Assembly: GCA_022495005.1 (NCBI GenBank)
Contig: JAGYXB010001049.1
Location: 558,001 to 622,000 of the forward strand
Reading direction: 5' to 3'
DNA length: 64,000 nt
From: Rhyacophila brunnea
Taxonomy: Eukaryota; Arthropoda; Insecta; Trichoptera; Rhyacophilidae
The position numbers and the translations under genes were made by a program. Numbering within the stretch: position 1 is the stretch's first letter; every line of letters begins with the position of its first letter. Shown here piece after piece: positions 52,190 through 64,000 of this stretch. Below the pieces are notes generated by a model that saw only the letters and a list, made by a program, of their open reading frames with translations, had not been told where the DNA came from and ran no database searches.

Positions 52190-52491
52190 GACATTGCAGG
52201 CTCGAAGGGAAACTCTGGAATAGCTTTTCGCCTTGCGTGGGATGTTGGCGGGAAAAACCACCCCTCAAGATGGCGCCGCCGGGTTCAAAGAAGCGCCAAC
52301 GAGTGAGATGGAAAACACGCCAAAGCACGAGGCGAAAAGAGACTATTGACAATTCGCAGCCTCTCTCTAGCGTAATTTTTCCAGATATAATATTTTCCCC
52401 TTCGCGAATCACTGCCCGATTTCATCTTCATAACCAATAACAGAGGGTTGAGTTATTTTAGAATTTTCATATAAATACTCCCCGATTCAAA
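52190..52491 (+). promoter_or_regulatory. GC-richer region upstream of glass, probable 5' UTR or promoter
   Basis: The block 52190-52370 is noticeably GC-richer than its surroundings and contains aagatggcgccgccggg, a YY1-like/initiator-like string. tataaat at 52470 lies only 22 bp before the ATG, too close to be the TATA box of a transcript starting upstream of that ATG. A 67-codon frame starting at 52237 is Arg/Lys-rich and resembles nothing I know, so I treat it as a chance frame in leader sequence. Confidence 0.35.
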
Positions 52492-62424
<9,933 letters not shown>

Positions 62425-64000
62425 CAGTATAGCCACCCTTACGGACATTTGGCGGCCGTCTACTTTTAAATAACATTATTCATTCACTGCCAATACATCC
62501 TTTTGAAGTGACTATGGATAGATGGAATTATTTTGAATGTGTACATACATAATTACAATACACAACGCATCAGTATATCCCTAAATACACACTCTCCGTG
62601 TGTTTCCACCCGTCCCGTATATTATTATCTTACGAGAAATCCTTTCCAGTTATATTAAAAATATAAACCTGAAAAGGTGTCACTTATTAATTATTAGGCT
62701 TACCATACGATACGATTTCATCAAGAAGACCGCTCGTGCGGTCGGTTAGTGATTTCTTCCCGGCACGCATTTCAATCAACTCGTCGAGAATTTAAAGACA
62801 TAAATTATTTGATCGCCAAATCAAAATCGAGATATAAAGTCAATATTATATTCACCACCCATTTGCAGAATGTGCCATTGGACATTTGATTTGCAATTAG
62901 GGTGGAAAACTTTTTATGAGATTAAAGTTTTTAAAAAAACGGTCACGAGTGTGGTACTGGACAGATTTTTTGCAAAGAAAAGCTCGCAGGGTGGGAAAAA
63001 ATTGGAAAGGCTAAAAAAATAAGAAGAAGAGAAGTTGTATGGAATAAAATTTTGATATAAATCTAACAAAGATATCCGAAACTGGACGCCTACCTTTGTT
63101 TCTTTGGAATAGTCGATTAGAAGGGCAAAAAATAAAAAAAAAACAGGTCTCACACCTGAACATGGTAAGAAAAAAGATCTAACATAAAATTTTCTTCCGG
63201 CATGGAAAACATGAAATAATATGATAAGGTTACTCAAAATAAATCAATCATCGCGAGATACTGGCTATAAAAATCTAATATGTTATTATTCTGAAATTCA
63301 TATAAGAATTTCTTTAATATTTTTGTACCTTTTCATTTCTTATTGTTTGAAACACATCTACAATAAGTGAAAATTAGACCGAACATAGTTTAAGCTGTGC
63401 TTTAAATGGTTGCTGTCAGTGGACATAATATACAATATTCGATCAAGACGATCAAGCACTGGCGAACTACCTCATGATACTGGAAGTAGAACGAAGTGCG
63501 GGAAAACCACGACGTCGATGGCATGGTGTCACCCTCCTAGTTAGCACTGAAAATCATCAATTAGAGAAGAAGAGAAAACACGAGTAGTCTGCTTGAAACG
63601 ACCCAATATTCACCCGAGGACTGTAGCGCCAAATATGAAGACGATGAAACAGAGTATGGTATGGAGTCTAAGTTTTCCTGGTGGGCCACAATGTATTATA
63701 ACATAACATAAATACGACGTCTTAAAATAGAATTTTATACCTACATAGAAAATATGTAAATATTAAAAATTCCAAGAAACAAATTGGTTATTACAAACAA
63801 GATACAATATGTTTATCGTTTACTAAAATAATGATGTTTGTAATATTATTATGTACCTTGAAGTTTTAGACCGACCTATATCAAAAAAATGTAATGGATA
63901 AAAAATAATATCATGTCGTGTTCTAAATGATTTAAGTTTTGTACTATTTTATATTTCTTTGCAATCCCAGTTTTGTCTTTCGCTATCTCCAAACACTGTT
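62425..64000. other. Downstream flank of glass: probable 3' UTR then intergenic
   Basis: The sequence directly after the TGA is moderately GC-rich to about 62900 and could be 3' UTR. Candidate AATAAA hexamers are at about 63042 and 63237. 63400-63660 is GC-richer (gtgcgggaaaaccacgacgt, atggcatggtgtcaccctcc) but has no long frame. Confidence 0.4.

Noticed and set aside
52470..52476. TATA box for glass
   Set aside because: It lies 22 bp before the ATG, so a start about 30 bp downstream would fall inside the coding sequence.

Overview
This is a eukaryotic, AT-rich, intron-bearing insect window dominated by transposable-element debris, with one protein-coding gene that can be supported. The proteins and SINEs point to an arthropod. 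The gene is an unmistakable orthologue of the insect photoreceptor transcription factor Glass. There is an interstitial run of the insect telomere motif (CCTAA/TTAGG), and many short TAGGTACCTA-like strings. A hemipteran such as an aphid relative is plausible, but the species cannot be settled from the sequence alone.

Region by region. 1-26.5 kb is gene-poor. It holds two copies of a hAT-like element (1-441 and 5837-6501), a four-copy MITE family with TACCACGTTT-type ends (2017, 7118, 11706, 49083), and a long-TIR foldback element carrying (CCTAA)5 (3095-3901). It also holds tRNA-derived SINEs (4957, 23551; further copies at 34802 and 48559), a 448-bp tandem duplication ending in a small TIR element (18633-19622), and other dispersed repeats. 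26516-36905 is a head-to-tail array of three non-autonomous Helitrons. Both internal junctions read CTAG|TC and the outer ends lie exactly between A and T. Each unit carries its own array of about 140-bp CATC-rich minisatellite. 36.9-52 kb is again repeats: a second minisatellite (41397-42512) broken by a 5'-truncated LINE with a 9-bp target-site duplication, a second LINE 3' end (44890-45809), and a hAT MITE with target duplication (45997-46528).

52492-62424 is the glass gene on the + strand: eight coding exons, with every splice junction in frame, giving about 878 residues. The N-terminal conserved motif, the PPLDLDPLPSLFPFSPC motif, the MSVNVSMNMTM motif and five C-terminal C2H2 fingers are all present. 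The outstanding oddity is in its first coding exon. About 47 consecutive copies of a seven-residue repeat, consensus [DEG]-R-L-x-[DN]-C-[DE], cover residues 81-411 between two conserved Glass segments. This would give a Leu/Cys a-d spaced heptad array of about 330 residues in a transcription factor; I do not know of it from the Drosophila protein. The last glass intron holds a complete hAT element (61524-62250) with an antisense transposase C-terminal fragment, matching ends and a perfect 8-bp target duplication.

Limits: no alignment or database search was possible. The family names for mobile elements rest on termini, target duplications and recognisable peptide motifs. Untranslated exons and the promoter of glass are not resolved.
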